Positions 10,193 through 21,882 of a stretch of DNA of 64,000 nucleotides are shown here, piece after piece; the first letter of the stretch is position 1, and each line of letters opens with the position of its first letter. Below the pieces are notes generated by a model. It was not told where the DNA came from and searched no databases. It saw only the letters and a list, made by a program, of their open reading frames with translations. Both the position numbers and the translations under genes were made by a program. Source of the DNA: Beverwykella pulmonaria (lineage: Eukaryota > Ascomycota > Dothideomycetes > Pleosporales > Melanommataceae); NCBI GenBank assembly GCA_001599595.1, contig BCHH01000009.1, positions 2,048,503-2,112,502 on the forward strand, in the 5' to 3' direction.

Positions 10193-11694
10193 AACCTTAA
10201 CCTTCGCGTTCGCGGCTGAGCGTGTTGCAATAAGGCGCTAAATGCAGGGCGCTAGTTTGCTGAAAACATCACCTACAGGGCTGAATATGTTTGATGTAGT
10301 TGATTTCTGCACTTCTTATATTATGGCAGATGTCAACAGGCCTCCACAGTTAAACTTGGTGGAGGCTCAGAGAGCTTTTTCAGATTTGTTTGGAGTTTCA
10401 CTTCAAAAGTAAGCCGTTGTTTGCCATGTTACCATAACCTCATCATATCAATGCTATCTCTCTCTTTTTATTTTAGAGTTGGCCTGCAAAATTTGGCATA
10501 TTTTTAAACTTTATCCCTATAGAACTGGAATTGGGGTTTACATTTCTTAACAGCAAGCCTGAAAATACTGTCTTGGAGGTTGCTCTGGTTCTCTGAGGTC
10601 GCGGTCTTCAGTTTCTCTAAAACATCTGTTGCATAGTTTTGAATGTCGTAGCTACTCCTTTGTTTGCAGCCAACTAGAGAAAGTTCCTAATGGGAGGCTT
10701 CTGCAATGCAGCAGCCGTGACTGTTTCCTCGCCTTTTTGTACGTTGCATGGATACGCGAATGAGTCCAGGAAATCCCTCTGGGCCTCGCACACCACATCC
10801 TCGGATCATTGTCATGGCTTGTGCTTGTCCTTGAATCCTGATAGAGCTTCAAAAGCGCAAGTCGAGGATATAGTTTCCTGGCTTCATCTTGCTGAACTTG
10901 TTCCAACAGCGATTTCAGAGATAAATATCTTCTCTGTGCCATCGTACGAGGAGCTTGAGTTATGGCACTTGTTCCTGTGACCAGGTCTCTGAATTGGCAG
11001 ATTGACCACTGACTGCCAGCGTTGCTGAAACATGTTGATGGCGAAGAAAGTGATGCATCTGAGCTTGGAAGGGACGTTAATGAATAGAGAATCGCGAAAA
11101 TATCCATAACGTTAGACACGATAACTATTCGATCCCAAATATCAATTTCGGAAGCCTACCATAGGTATTCGGCTGTCTCAGCTTTGTCCAATTGGAGAAC
11201 AGCTCACGTGGTCACTTAGTATTGGCGACAAATTCCTAGGCGACAAGGCTGGAATGAATTTAAGCCTGCGCTTGGGCGGAAGCCAATTTCGTTAGTGACT
11301 GTACTCATACTTTCCAAAATATACTAACTAAGCAGTAACTTGGCTTTTTCTCTGAGTCTTTATGTGAGCTTTGCGATTACAGTAAAGGGCCACTAGGCTG
11401 GATATGGCTGCCCTATTCTTTATGCATGCGAAGTGTCCTACATCTTATATAGTACTCGCTTCTCTTTATCTATCAGCTCAAGCGTCATGCTGTGCATATG
11501 GTCTTCATGTCGCGTCTTCTTAGGAGATCTCGACGTTGTTAACCGCAACCTTTTTCATTCATCTTGATCAACGATATTTGTGGTACACTCAGATTCCACG
11601 ATAAGGATTTCATAATCAAACTAGGAAGTCAAGTCTGCTAGTTGGACCTATTCTCCTCTTCCTAGATTCTAAGTAAAGGCATTGATGCAACGAG
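10193..11694. other. Gene-poor stretch with a weak minus-strand open frame
   Basis: About 1.5 kb of fairly AT-rich sequence. A 155-codon frame on the minus strand at 10652-11119 has some protein-like composition (a helical stretch around LSLKSLLEQVQQDEARKLYP) but no recognised domain. It might be a further scrap of the adjacent deaminase-type gene. No repeat shared with the rest of the window was found. Confidence 0.3.
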
Positions 11695-12749
11695 ATGACC
11701 AACGACGCTTGGCCCCAGAGGAAACAAACCAACGGAGTCAGAGCGGACGTCGAGACAGTGGAAGAAACCGAAAAACATCATTCCTTCTCGACGGAGATGA
11801 TGGAGATTATGGCCTCAGCACCTCAGACTCCATCAACTACACGCGAAACGGGCTACTTCTCCAACGATATGGTAGACCGGTCTCTGGAACTGTTGTGACG
11901 AGCGTTGAAACACAACCCAGCGAAGGACATTTACTTGCTGGAGTTCTGTGTGAAAATAGGGAGGGGAAAGGAAAAAGATAGGGACTTCGTGTATCTTGAC
12001 ACCCCCTTCGGAAAGGGCGTGGATTACCGACCATGTTGGAGACAGGGAGGTGTTTCTGCAAGACTACGAATGACTGCACGAGCATTGGTCACATCATTAC
12101 GAGCGATGTCGCCCCAATCAACCCAATCCGTATTCCAAGAGCTTCAGAAGCAGGTAAGATGCTAGGAGTGACTGAACAGCCATTCTACGAAGCAGCTCTA
12201 CAGAGGGTCTTCGATCTCAAGAAGATTTTATCTCATTGCGCTAAAATAGGGTGGATCACCAAAAGTTGAGCGATGAGAAGCTGAAAGAAAGGATTAATGA
12301 TTTGGAGGGCCTCTGGCAGATGACACCCACGCGACGGAGTGACCAACGTCGTCACAGTAGGGAAGCGAAGATGGCCTCAGAAACAATGACCAGGCAAAAG
12401 TGGTACAAAATTACGGCGTTGCATAGAGCTAAACTTGATAAAAATACAAACAGCTCGCGTAGCTAGAAAGAAGGAGAACTTTAGCGACAGTAACTCGCCT
12501 GATGGGTTGATAGAAGCCTTGATCTGAAGATACCTGGAACTTGAGGCCAATTCCAGAGACCTTGTGGCTCGACGTGCACGCTTCGATTTCGGGAAGAAAA
12601 AGTACTATGAAGACATGCGGAACAGAAAAATTCGATTTGAGAGGTGGCGGAGAGAGAAGGTCTTCCTCAGAGTGGCTTCAGAGCCCCGAAGAAAAGGCTG
12701 TTTGAGATTCTCTGACGGACTATGTCGTACGAGGTCAATCGTACTCTAA
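11695..12749 (+). pseudogene. Unidentified decayed gene
   Basis: A series of open frames on the plus strand looks coding but broken. From 11695 the frame ends in TGA at 11896-11898 and continues in the same frame as RALKHNPAKDIYLLEFC, which suggests a single CGA-to-TGA change. Later pieces (12033-12269, 12251-12466, 12564-12749) sit in other frames and are rich in charged, helical sequence such as KWYKITALHRAKLDKN and RKIRFERWRREK. The product is not recognised. A gene with missed introns is the alternative. Confidence 0.35.
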
Positions 12750-13507
12750 TCCCTCATCACCTGTTTGCAGACCAAACATCTCATATATGAGCCGTAGTCC
12801 AACTAGGTTTGGCGCGTTAAACCCGCCAAGCCAATTAGCTTCCAACCTCGCCTATTAATCCATGGAAGAAGCACGCCAATGATAACATTTCCCTATCAGT
12901 CGCAGCTTCTATCTCAATGGGGCAATAAACCAAACGCAGTAAGTACTATATGTATTGTAGGGATGTGGAGTCGTGCAAATGGGGCGCTCGTGCACGTCCT
13001 CTATTTGTGACATGACGCCACCTGGGCATCTGACTTGGCACATTGGCACAAGCCGGGTGGTGTGGTTGTGGTATGCGACTTGCTCCAAGGCCGGGGTCGC
13101 CGAGAGAGAAAAGCAAAGAAAACTCTAGGGCATGCAGGGAAAGCGAGGCTCAGAATTGATCAGGAGATTGGTGGGAATTACTTCGCATGGTCTCGGGAGA
13201 CGCGAAGAACAGGCGTGAGAGGGTATCGATATATGCGGTTCGCCTCGAATTGGAAGGTGCTTCAGGAACGCGGAGAAGAGGTGTATGAATATCTAAATAT
13301 ATACTGTTTCGCCAGGGGTTGCACTTGGCTTTGTACTATGCAATGGATATCTCATCGTAACGTATTATCGTACACTACAGAATCTATCAATGTGCTGAAA
13401 AGCACGGGGTATCAAAGGAAACCAAAATTCGTCCTATCCATGTATATGCAAAGCCGCTCCCTAATCGTAAATAGTGTTGATGTATGCAAAGTAGACGAGT
13501 ACAAGAA
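12750..13507. other. Intergenic region and probable 3' UTR of the zinc-finger gene
   Basis: No supported gene. A 158-codon plus-strand frame at 13035-13511 runs up to the end of the convergent zinc-finger gene. It has no domain and no initiation context of note, so it was treated as chance. Confidence 0.4.
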
Positions 13508-15461
13508 CTAACCCTGGGGAGTGAACAGATGCAATTGATCATGCGGATGGTTTTGGTTGCGAAACTGGTGATGATTGGGGTGGTGGTGCGGTGGCGGATT
13601 GGGGTGTCGCATAGTCATTTGCTGCTGCATGGGCGCATGCTGCGAATTGTGCTGGAAATTATTTTGCGAATTGGGTTGTGATGTATGCGGCGATGTATGC
13701 TGCTGCTGCTGCTGCTGCGAGGGATGTATGGGGAAGTCGGATCCGAGAGCGTGAGGGAGGTCGTCCTGAGGCGAGGGGCGGGAGCTGGGATGAGGAGACT
13801 GGTGCCTCGAGCCCAATCTGCTACCAATTTTCTGTAAGGGCTTTGCGAACATGGACCCGATGGACGGTCGATCATAGTACTGGGATTCTTCGAATGAGGG
13901 CGCAGCGTCGAAGTAGTTGGGGTAACACCAACCCAGCGGATTTGCGGGTGGCTTCGTTGTGTCGATGAAGTCTGTATTGTGTGGTTGTTCCGCTTCAATC
14001 ACAGGATGAGGCTCCATATTGTGGGGTAGAGATGGGATTTCGGGTTGCGTCAAGTCCAGAAATTCCCCAGAATCAAGATCCATATAGCTGATGCGGCGGC
14101 CGGTTGTATCGACTGCAGGAGGATCCTCAAAGGGCGTGGAGCCACAGTCGTACTTATTGAGATTTGGCATTGCGTTGCTAGCCTGAAGCAGCGCGGCATT
14201 GATGGTAGCTAGCCGGGATTGTAATAGAGACGCATTGGGATTGCCGATGAGAATTTGCATACGCTGCTCCCGCAATACATTGGGAATAGAATCTCTGCTC
14301 GGCGTGACGAAGCCATGTGGAAGTTCCTGGTAAGAGGCATCGAGAGCAACATCGGAGCGCAGACTCAACGCGGTAATAAGTACCTCTTCTCGACTGGGCC
14401 TGAGATCACAGCACTGCAGTTTCTGCCTAAGAATTCTAGTGTTGTCAGGACACCAACTTATGTGCGATCGACTCTCGCGAAGTCGTTCGTCGAGGCAAGC
14501 GACTAGATCCTTCCAAGTGTCGTGTAGAGCCTCTTGCCGAATCAGGTTGCGTATGACGTTGGAGTACTTCCATTGCTCGAAGGCTGATCCGTTCTTCATG
14601 TGCTTGGCGACATGATCGCATCGCTCGTCCCACCCAATGCTGACCTCCTTACACTTGTCAAAACCGCAGCCAAAGACTTTTCGAGGAAGTAACTGTATGC
14701 CGATGTCTGTGAGCGAAGGCAGTGGACGGCCTGAGTGGTATCGCTGATGATGCTTAACAAAATCTTTCTGGCGATCGAAAATGCGATTGCAACCGAGGAC
14801 CAAACAGGGCCAGTCTTCTCCCGTCTCGTGCATTCTCATCTCATGCTTCTTCCAATCCGACTTGGCCTTGAATGTCTTCAAAGTCTTCAGCTCGGCGCAA
14901 TACGTGCAAAACATGTACGATTCACCACCTTGGCTTTGGCCATGACCGTTGGTGAAGGCGCCTGGCGAGGCAATGCTCATGTTCTCGTCAGTTGGCGTGT
15001 ACCCTGGCTCCTGTTTCGGTTCCAAGGGGCTGCTTATATCAGAGGTAGGCGTATGCGACGCGGGGACAGGCCGCGTGGGATCTAGGCCTGACGGATACGA
15101 GCGGGGCTCTGGTCGTCTTATCCTCGACCGCGATGAACTCGACGATGCGATGGAAGGCGCCAACTCGCTGTTGCCGGTCGACGTTGAAAAGCCGGTCGAC
15201 GTCGAGAAAGTCGACGCGACGGATAGGCGAGATCGAAACGATGAGCCTGTTGACGATGTGAAAGACGAGGCGAAGGATGAAGCGACTGAGTTGCGTCCTG
15301 AATAAGATGAGCCCATGTACATACAGACACTGGTCAATGCAAAACCCACGCGAGTCGATGGCTTGAGCGAACATCCGCTGGATCGTCTGTGGAGGATGTC
15401 GGCTCAGCAGAGCCTCGATGTGTCGCATCGACTCATCGGGAATCTCGAGCGTGTCCTCCAT
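13508..15461 (-). CDS. C2H2 zinc-finger protein, putative transcription factor
   Basis: Exons 15461-15350 and 15297-13508 flank a 52 nt GTGGGT...TTCAG intron (15298-15349) with a CATTGAC branch-like motif. Together they give about 633 residues. The first exon encodes an acidic helical segment (MEDTLEIPDESMRHIEAL) and the second opens with a long Ser/Thr-rich tract. Three fingers follow near residues 168-194, 202-225 and 248-270: CTYC...HEMRMH, CLVLGC...HHQRYH and CGFDKC...HVAKHM. The C-terminus is rich in His, Pro, Asn and Gln, with a short polyGln run. Fungal proteins of this shape are usually nuclear regulators; the target is unknown. In-frame sequence continues upstream of the chosen ATG to a stop, so an earlier exon is possible. 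Confidence 0.75.
13699..13718 (-). repeat. CAG-type trinucleotide run encoding polyGln
   Basis: Tandem GCT/CTG triplets on the plus strand give six consecutive glutamines in the zinc-finger protein tail, just after HPS. The run is short and in frame. Confidence 0.7.
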
Positions 15462-16062
15462 CCCGACAAATGCGTCAAAGCCAGGCGAACCGATGATCGT
15501 GGAGTCGCGCGACAAATCCTAACATTCCTTGCGAGCGGTGCAGTTGGCTTAGACAGCGCTCCGTTGCGCACCAGGTGAGGTGGGGAGAGCGGTGCAGCTG
15601 GAATGGGCCAAATGAGCGTTAAGAGGTGCGCAATCACGGGGGGGCGGTGGTTCGTGGGGGAGGGAACGAGTGAATGAAGGTGAGTCCGGTCGGCACTATA
15701 AGCTGCTGTTGGTGCGACGGGGTTGTTATATCACATCATCAGGATGCAGCGGGGAGCGCGGGTGGGCAATGTTCTGGAAAAGCCGTGGAAGAAGCTAAAG
15801 TGCGGGCATGCTCGTATGGGAGCTCGAGCGCGGCGTCAAGGGAGACCACCATCTTGGTTTTGAACATTTGAACCCAAGGCTGAGGTCGAGAGTGCGCGCC
15901 GAGTCCTCTGCGCGTTTGATGCACGCAGGGTCCCAAAGGCGTTCGGAAGACAAGCTAGCACGCTTCTGGGAGGAGGGTAGTGGCTCCTCGGGCTCGCTGG
16001 GGACGTTTGAAACGCCAGGCGCGAGCATTCGGAGCCATGACAGAGCGTTGCGCGCGCGGATG

Positions 16063-16096
16063 GGCGGCGGCGAGGCGGCGAGGCGGCGAAGCAGCG
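16063..16096. repeat. GGCGGCGA short tandem repeat
   Basis: About four imperfect copies of a GGCGGCGA-type octamer run head to tail. This is purine-biased and G-rich on the plus strand. Confidence 0.6.
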
Positions 16097-16140
16097 TTGT
16101 CCCGCTGCGGGAATGAGAGTCAGGATTGAATTACAGTATT

Positions 16141-16180
16141 TGCATCGCTGCACCGCTGCACCGCTGCATCGCTGCACCAC
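16141..16180. repeat. Octamer array, TGCAYCGC x5
   Basis: Five head-to-tail copies of an 8 bp unit alternating between TGCATCGC and TGCACCGC, the last being TGCACCAC. The period is exact. Confidence 0.75.
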
Positions 16181-17463
16181 TCGCCCGCCCGTGCCTGCGC
16201 AGCTCGCATTGTTCGCGGCAGATGCTGGCGCTAGGCCTGGCTAGCTGCAAGGGGCCACGCCCGTTGGTACCTGGATGACGCATGGGGGAAGCGATGGACA
16301 TGTCTTTGTCGAAGGGCGCTGGCGGTGGGGAGTGCTGCTGGGCAGTCTTGCTGGGGGAGTGACATGGTGGTGACATGCCTCAGACGGAAACGGAGTAGAG
16401 ACGGAGCAACAAGCCCAAAAGAACCGCCCTGAAGCCGCTGGAGTCTGCGCGGCCGAGCAGCAACCCCCGTCGCTCTTGAGGTCGATGGCCCCTCGCTAAT
16501 GGCTGCTCAGCTGGCTTCGCTGCATGGCCAAGGGAACTGTCCGTTCCATGAAGGCGTGGTGTGCTGCGCGTTGCCTACTTGCTGCAGCCTGCGGGATCCC
16601 CCAAATGAAGCCGTGGCACGCACGCCTGCTCCCAGCCACTGGCTTCACTTCTCCATTGATGAACGCTCAATCTGAAGCTCCAACCGGCGTGCGCAGTGGC
16701 GACATGGCGACATGTCGCTGCTGCTGTTGCTGACAGCCGACGCACGGCCCATGCTGCAATAAGCATGGGGCGGAGAAAAGCCCTCGCAGATTGATGCCTC
16801 AGACGGCTCTCTAACCCTCTAACCTCTCTGTGGAAACCCCCCCCCTGAGCCAATGAGCTGGATGCCTATAGTGTCCAAGGCCGGCAGGCGAATCAGCCGT
16901 CTGCATCGTCGCTCTGCTGCGCGAGCGCAGATGAGAAGCATCAGGGGACCGTGTGCCAACGCGTCGAGGAGGCACGGAGCAGCGCCGAATGAGGGAAGTA
17001 AGAGATGGCTTGCATCAGGCACTGAGATAAGGATCACCAGAAAGCCGTATCGTAGACGCAATCGCCCATGGCACCTGATGGCGGCGTAGTCTGGCGACGT
17101 GCTCTGCGAGACCGGAGCCATCGCGCAAGATAAGAAGGGCTCCTGCAATTTTGGACAGGCTCGAGCTCGGCGGACGCTGTCGGAGCCGGAGGGCGCGCGA
17201 AGGAGCGCATCCTGACTGCACGACTCGCGACGGTCGAGCGCCAGACGATGGCGACAGCGCCACAGCGGGAGCACGACTCCGCTGACTAATGAGCATCATC
17301 ACGTGCCAACGCGCATTGACCTCGGGACGCTACTGCCTCCCCATTTCATCTCATCTATTGTACCTCACCCACCCCCACCACCCCGCGGCATCCCCCACGC
17401 TGCTCCCGTTACACATCTCATCTTTTCTTTTGTGAGACGCCTGGTATTACTACTCTCCCCAAG

Positions 17464-18735
17464 ATGCCCTTCTCTTGGGCTGCGGGCAAGAAGCCCGTTG
17501 AGGAGATTGACCTGACGCTGTCGTCGTCGCCCTCTCCCGAGCCCCAACCGCGACGACTCCCCGCACAGCCTGTGCATCGACAACCCGTTCATGTAAAGGC
17601 AGACCCCAAACCGTTTGCATATCGACAGCACCCGACCCCACACTCGCACACGACAGGCAAACGGCACACAATCATCGAGAGGGAATCCGCGCGTCGCCCC
17701 AGCCCGCAAGTCCATCCAGATCACCTTACCCGCATCGTCGAAACCAGTGATCCCCAAGCACTCCGAACCGTCTTGCTCAATCTCTGCAAGCTCTCGCCCG
17801 CGCTGTCCGGTGCCGTCGCTCGAGGACTTGCCCACCATTCTACCTTTGCGAAGGCCACCATCAACAAGTACCGCCCTCCGTCCCATATCAAAGCGGATCC
17901 GGGTCGAGCTCGAAGCCCATCCGTTGCGAGCGACACCCCCGAGCTACTCTCCAGTCCAAAGATCCCCGCTTTCGTCAAACATGAACGGAAACCCAGCCCC
18001 ACGCCCTCCAACGAGAGCTCCAGCACTGCATTTTCAGATGTGCTATGTCTGAAGCCTATTACGCCACTCGCGAGGCCCTCTCGGTCGCCTTTGAGGAATG
18101 TACAGTCAGGCAGGTCGGCATCGTCCCATCGAAACGGCCATGCCTCAGTCATCCAGCATACAAGTGGCGATGCAGAGCCAGCGCCCATAACAAGGAAATG
18201 CGTTCGGTGTCAAGCAACGTTTGAACATGAATTCGGATCCTGTAACTGGCATCCTGGACGGTTAGCCATGGATGGCAATGGCCTTATAAGGTATAGTTGT
18301 TGTGGCGATGCTGTTGATGAGCCCGGTTGTGAATCTGCGCATGCTCATGTTCCTACCCCTATATCCAGGTCACCGCTGAAGGCCATGCCATCAAGCAAGT
18401 CAGCATCAAACATTCAGAGCCCGCAATTCGGCGCGATTCAGCACGCAAACATCAAAGCAGAGCCGCGACCCAGAACGATGATCTGTGGGCAGTGCCAGCA
18501 GCCGTTTGATGAAGGAAGCGAAGACAATGGCTGTTCTTTCCATCCTGGAACCAAGAGACTGACAGACCAGCATACGATCGAGTACAGCTGCTGTGGTGGC
18601 GGCCCTCGAGAGGCCGGCTGTCAGTTTGAAGACTTCCACGTTGCTTTGCACACGAAAGATATGGCAAGGAAGCGGTCACCATCTTACAAATCTCCGTCTT
18701 TTACTCGAACTTCCAAAGCCCCACGGCTTTTCTAG
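17464..18735 (+). CDS. Protein with two CHORD-like zinc modules, a SUMO-interacting motif and ψKxE/D sites
   Basis: A single-exon protein of 423 residues. Near the N-terminus, EEIDLTLSSSPSPEP (13-27) fits a SUMO-interacting motif: a hydrophobic core followed by serines and acid. Two homologous modules lie at about 246-291 and 341-386. Each has Cys-x2-Cys, then a Cys before x-(W/F)HPG, then YSCCG and a final GC, a spacing that recalls CHORD-type zinc binding. Four lysines sit in ψ-K-x-E/D context: VKAD (44), IKAD (142), VKHE (171) and IKAE (330). A short helical region lies at 85-130. Probably nuclear or chromatin-related, by inference; I do not recognise an established family member. Confidence 0.75.
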   Translation: MPFSWAAGKKPVEEIDLTLSSSPSPEPQPRRLPAQPVHRQPVHVKADPKPFAYRQHPTPHSHTTGKRHTIIERESARRPSPQVHPDHLTRIVETSDPQALRTVLLNLCKLSPALSGAVARGLAHHSTFAKATINKYRPPSHIKADPGRARSPSVASDTPELLSSPKIPAFVKHERKPSPTPSNESSSTAFSDVLCLKPITPLARPSRSPLRNVQSGRSASSHRNGHASVIQHTSGDAEPAPITRKCVRCQATFEHEFGSCNWHPGRLAMDGNGLIRYSCCGDAVDEPGCESAHAHVPTPISRSPLKAMPSSKSASNIQSPQFGAIQHANIKAEPRPRTMICGQCQQPFDEGSEDNGCSFHPGTKRLTDQHTIEYSCCGGGPREAGCQFEDFHVALHTKDMARKRSPSYKSPSFTRTSKAPRLF

Positions 18736-19468
18736 ATGGATCTGTGCTACTTGGTGTGTAACCATGTGACATCTAGGCCAATGTCTTGACGTGTCTCGCT
18801 GTTTGATATTATGCAAGGGCGTTCAGGCGTTTGGATGGGCGATGCTTTGGTTATTTCAGATCACTGGATATTTGGGTCATCTTTAAAAGGATCCGGGCAC
18901 GGGATTGGTTGTGATTTGCTGCCTGCGGGATTGGCTGGAGCTAATGAATTGACGAACCTTTGGATTCAGGTCATGCCGTGGCCGGGCTTAGTGGCAATAC
19001 GACCACATGGCTTGATCCTTTTTCAATACCGTGGAAGCTGTACGACTTTCTAAAATTCTATCAGGGATGACAGGCGTGACGCCATTTGGCTAAATAGTAA
19101 TAGATTGCACCTCCAGCTTTACCTTCATTTCATCCCTTAAAAGTGAAGATGTGCAAGGTCGTTTGACCTTGTTGAGGGTTTGTTTGGTAGTTATTTTTAC
19201 GTTTGTTTTTCTCGTCCATCCTGAGGCCGTCTGGTCACGTCAGACACTTCCCCTTCCTCACCAGCTTCTCCACTTCTGAGGGTGGACTTGAGCATCTCGC
19301 GGAAAATCCCGTCACTTCTCACTTCACTTTTCTCACCGCCATATACACACAAATTATCATTTCTGAGTGTAAAAACACAAAACTTGGGACCTATTTTCTG
19401 TTTCCTTCCTCGGCATTACTTCCTTCCTTGAATAATCAATACTACAACCGACGCCACCACCACGCAAA
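18736..19468. other. Intergenic region
   Basis: Contains the 3' flank of the SUMO-motif protein and the promoter and leader of the next secreted-protein gene. No supported gene or repeat. Confidence 0.4.
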
Positions 19469-20121
19469 ATGAAAGTTCTCAAGTTTCTCACTCTGACTGT
19501 CACAGCCTTCACGACGGCTCTAGCAGCATCCTCACCTCAACTCTACCTACCAAAAGCAGCAGCTAATTTCTACCTCCGTGTCAACGCGTACGTACTTTCT
19601 CGCTTTCCTTTGAGATAGTACCAATAACCAACCCCTATAGCCCGAATAAGCCCTGGCACAACCGGCACCTCGTCATCCTTCCCACCTCGCAGAAGCTTGG
19701 CCTCGAGAACTTTACCGTGCATCCCGCCACGCCACCCATCCTCGTCCTCCCCGTCCAACTCTTCGGCAACGCCTACGCCCTGCGCGTTCCTGACTTTGGC
19801 GACGATCTCTCCCGCACTCCCTACATCGCTGCTCTCTCTAACCAAACACCCCAGCTCGCCCTCAAAACTGTCTATGCGTCAGCCCCGACGAACCTTTCCG
19901 CTCCCCCAGAAGGCTGCCCCAAGGGATACGAGTGCGTAACGGATGCATACAGCGTGCACGAGGACGGCGGGAAGAATTACCTGGCGTATGGGGGGTTCAA
20001 TGGTAGGTGGAAGGTCGTGAAAGATGCCGGGAAGGAAGGCTGGCATGTGTATTGGACGGGCGAGGAGGGTCAAGATTCGGCGGGGGTCGACATCGAGATC
20101 GTGGCAAAGGACCCGTATTGA
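19469..20121 (+). CDS. Small secreted protein, function unknown
   Basis: Exons 19469-19587 and 19641-20121 are joined over a 53 nt GTACGT...TATAG intron, giving 199 residues. The N-terminus MKVLKFLTLTVTAFTTALAA is a good signal peptide. The mature part is mainly beta-type sequence with Asn-x-Thr/Ser sites and just two cysteines (GCPKGYEC), which could form one disulfide. It ends in IEIVAKDPY with no anchor, so it is probably released or held in the wall. The start is the only ATG ahead of the signal peptide and has AAA A at -4 to -1. No family recognised. Confidence 0.75.
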
Positions 20122-21356
20122 GAAAAACGGAGAGCTCTCGGACTATGACGAGGTAGAAGTACGGGAGATGAAGTCAGTTACATGGATGGACGGACAGTAG
20201 CTTTTGCACTTTCAGAATGGCATATATCTGGATGGTGATGGGAGATGGAATCTAAGGCTCTTACGTGAAAATGCAATTTATAATTCTCGCCACCGCCTGG
20301 TTTGTTCAGTGTGATTGCTTACTGGAGCATACGAAGTTCTCAGAACAGTTGTAATTAAATGGTTATAGGTAGGCTTTTTGAGCAGCTTCCTACCGATGCC
20401 GGAACAGCCTGCAGCGTGCCAACCCGCCCGTTCCTGCATATCCCAACCGCCTGGAGCTTAACCTTCTTTCTTAGGTCAAGTCTGTTATCACTATAGGGTA
20501 AATACCTCTTCTTGAACACCGCATCTATTCCACTTCCCCTCCAATGCTGTAGGTGATGTCACCTAGCATTCCTTGACGCGCCAGCTCTAACTTCAAGGTC
20601 AATCGTCGAGCATCTATCAATATGAAGTTCATCCCGCTTGCCATTCGAACGGCCCCTCTTTTCCAGTTCAGCCATACCTCAACTCTTCTCATGACTTCGT
20701 AGTAGCCTCCCTCGATTCCGAGCACTCAAGAACCGTCTTGGTCCCAACACCATTGACATGCCTGTCGTTCACTAACACTACAGTTACCACGGATGCACTT
20801 GAAACGACCATTACAGGCTTTCTATTAATTGGCGGTGACTTCTTTGCAGTCATTCCTCGCCACTGTTATCCTGGGAAGCTATACCACACTATTCAGCGAT
20901 GCCAAAACATATCTATCCTCCATCGGCCGCGTTAGGATCTACAATATTAGTGGGCGAGGTAGGAAAAGGGAGGAACATGTATGATTGAGATGGCTGCGGA
21001 AAGGAAAATTAAAATCTACTCAGAGGCAACGCTAATGTTGTATGGAAGCCACATTGAGATTGGAGACCACACACGGCTGACAATAGAATGCGGTCGCTGA
21101 GTGAGTATTAAAGTAATGCAAACGGCCTCGTTTTTACACTAAATGGACGCATCACGCATTTCAAGTATTGTATGACGGAGGAGCATGAAAGGGCAGTGCA
21201 AATAAGGTGTAGATTGTCGCACAGCTAGACCATGACTGTCCTATCACACTCACTACTCCATCCCCTGCTTCCTGTTCAACATAAACCCAACATAAACCCA
21301 GCCTTCACTCTATTCTCATTCATCAACCTTCCTCATCCCAGCAACAATCTAAAGAA
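20122..21356. other. Intergenic region
   Basis: No supported gene. Open frames are short and lack splice partners or domains. Confidence 0.4.
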
Positions 21357-21412
21357 GTAAGTATCCATATCGCCCTTCCTCAGCACCTTACTTGCTCACA
21401 TCCTCCCTACAG
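21357..21412 (+). other. Probable 5' UTR intron of the 21506 gene
   Basis: A 56 nt GTAAGTAT...CCTACAG segment with a pyrimidine-rich 3' part lies upstream of the ATG at 21506. The donor is a perfect fungal consensus. It supports transcription on the plus strand here. Confidence 0.45.
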
Positions 21413-21505
21413 TCGCAAGAGCTTCAGCTTCCTCTTCTCTACCCTCCAACTTCTTGCTCTCCTCATCTACTCCGTAGCCACCAAATACGCTATGCTACTG
21501 AAGAG

Positions 21506-21882
21506 ATGGCGGTAGCACCAATGTTACTTGAAATCCACAGAACCCCCGAACCCAAATTCGAGCCCTTGGTTTTCACTGTCGGCGCCTCCACATCGAACGA
21601 TCTGACCCACGAATCTGACATCCATTTTCGTAGTTAGTAAGCGCTTTATAGTCTTGGGGATTTTGGAAAAGCATTTCAGCCTTGCGTTTTTCTCTCATGG
21701 AGGAGAATAGGCCGCGGCTGTGTTTCGTTATTGAGGAGACGCACAAGTCGGTGCATCTCCATTCCTCTCCATGCGTTAGCACCAGTGCTTGCACCTTGGG
21801 ATGTGACACCTCTCTAGAAAAGCTTATTCTGTGTCTGGGCGAAGGGCGCATCGGAAGTTATTATCGACCTCATAGGCAGTAG
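21506..21882 (+). CDS. Small hypothetical protein, two exons
   Basis: Exons 21506-21629 and 21680-21882 are linked by a 50 nt GTAGTT...TTTCAG intron and give 108 residues with no stop, from MAVAPMLLEIHRTPEPKFEP to IGSYYRPHRQ. The second exon carries a cysteine group (SPCVSTSACTLGCDTS). The donor is weak, but the frame is kept across the junction and a clean 5' UTR intron lies upstream. A short uORF starts at about 21491. No family recognised; a chance assembly of open frames cannot be excluded. Confidence 0.4.

Larger units (their letters stand above)
15462..17463. other. GC-rich divergent intergenic region
   Basis: Two kilobases of markedly GC-rich DNA separate two divergent genes. The open frames here are long only because GC-rich DNA lacks stop codons; none has a domain. 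The last 150 bases before 17464 are CT-rich, a usual fungal promoter or leader signature. Two tandem arrays lie inside and are listed separately. Confidence 0.5.

Noticed and set aside
13035..13511. 158-codon open frame convergent to the zinc-finger gene
   Set aside because: Likely the zinc-finger 3' UTR read backwards; no domain and an arbitrary start.
15508..17274. Many 60-170 codon frames on both strands
   Set aside because: GC-rich DNA lacks stop codons; the frames overlap on both strands and none has domains.
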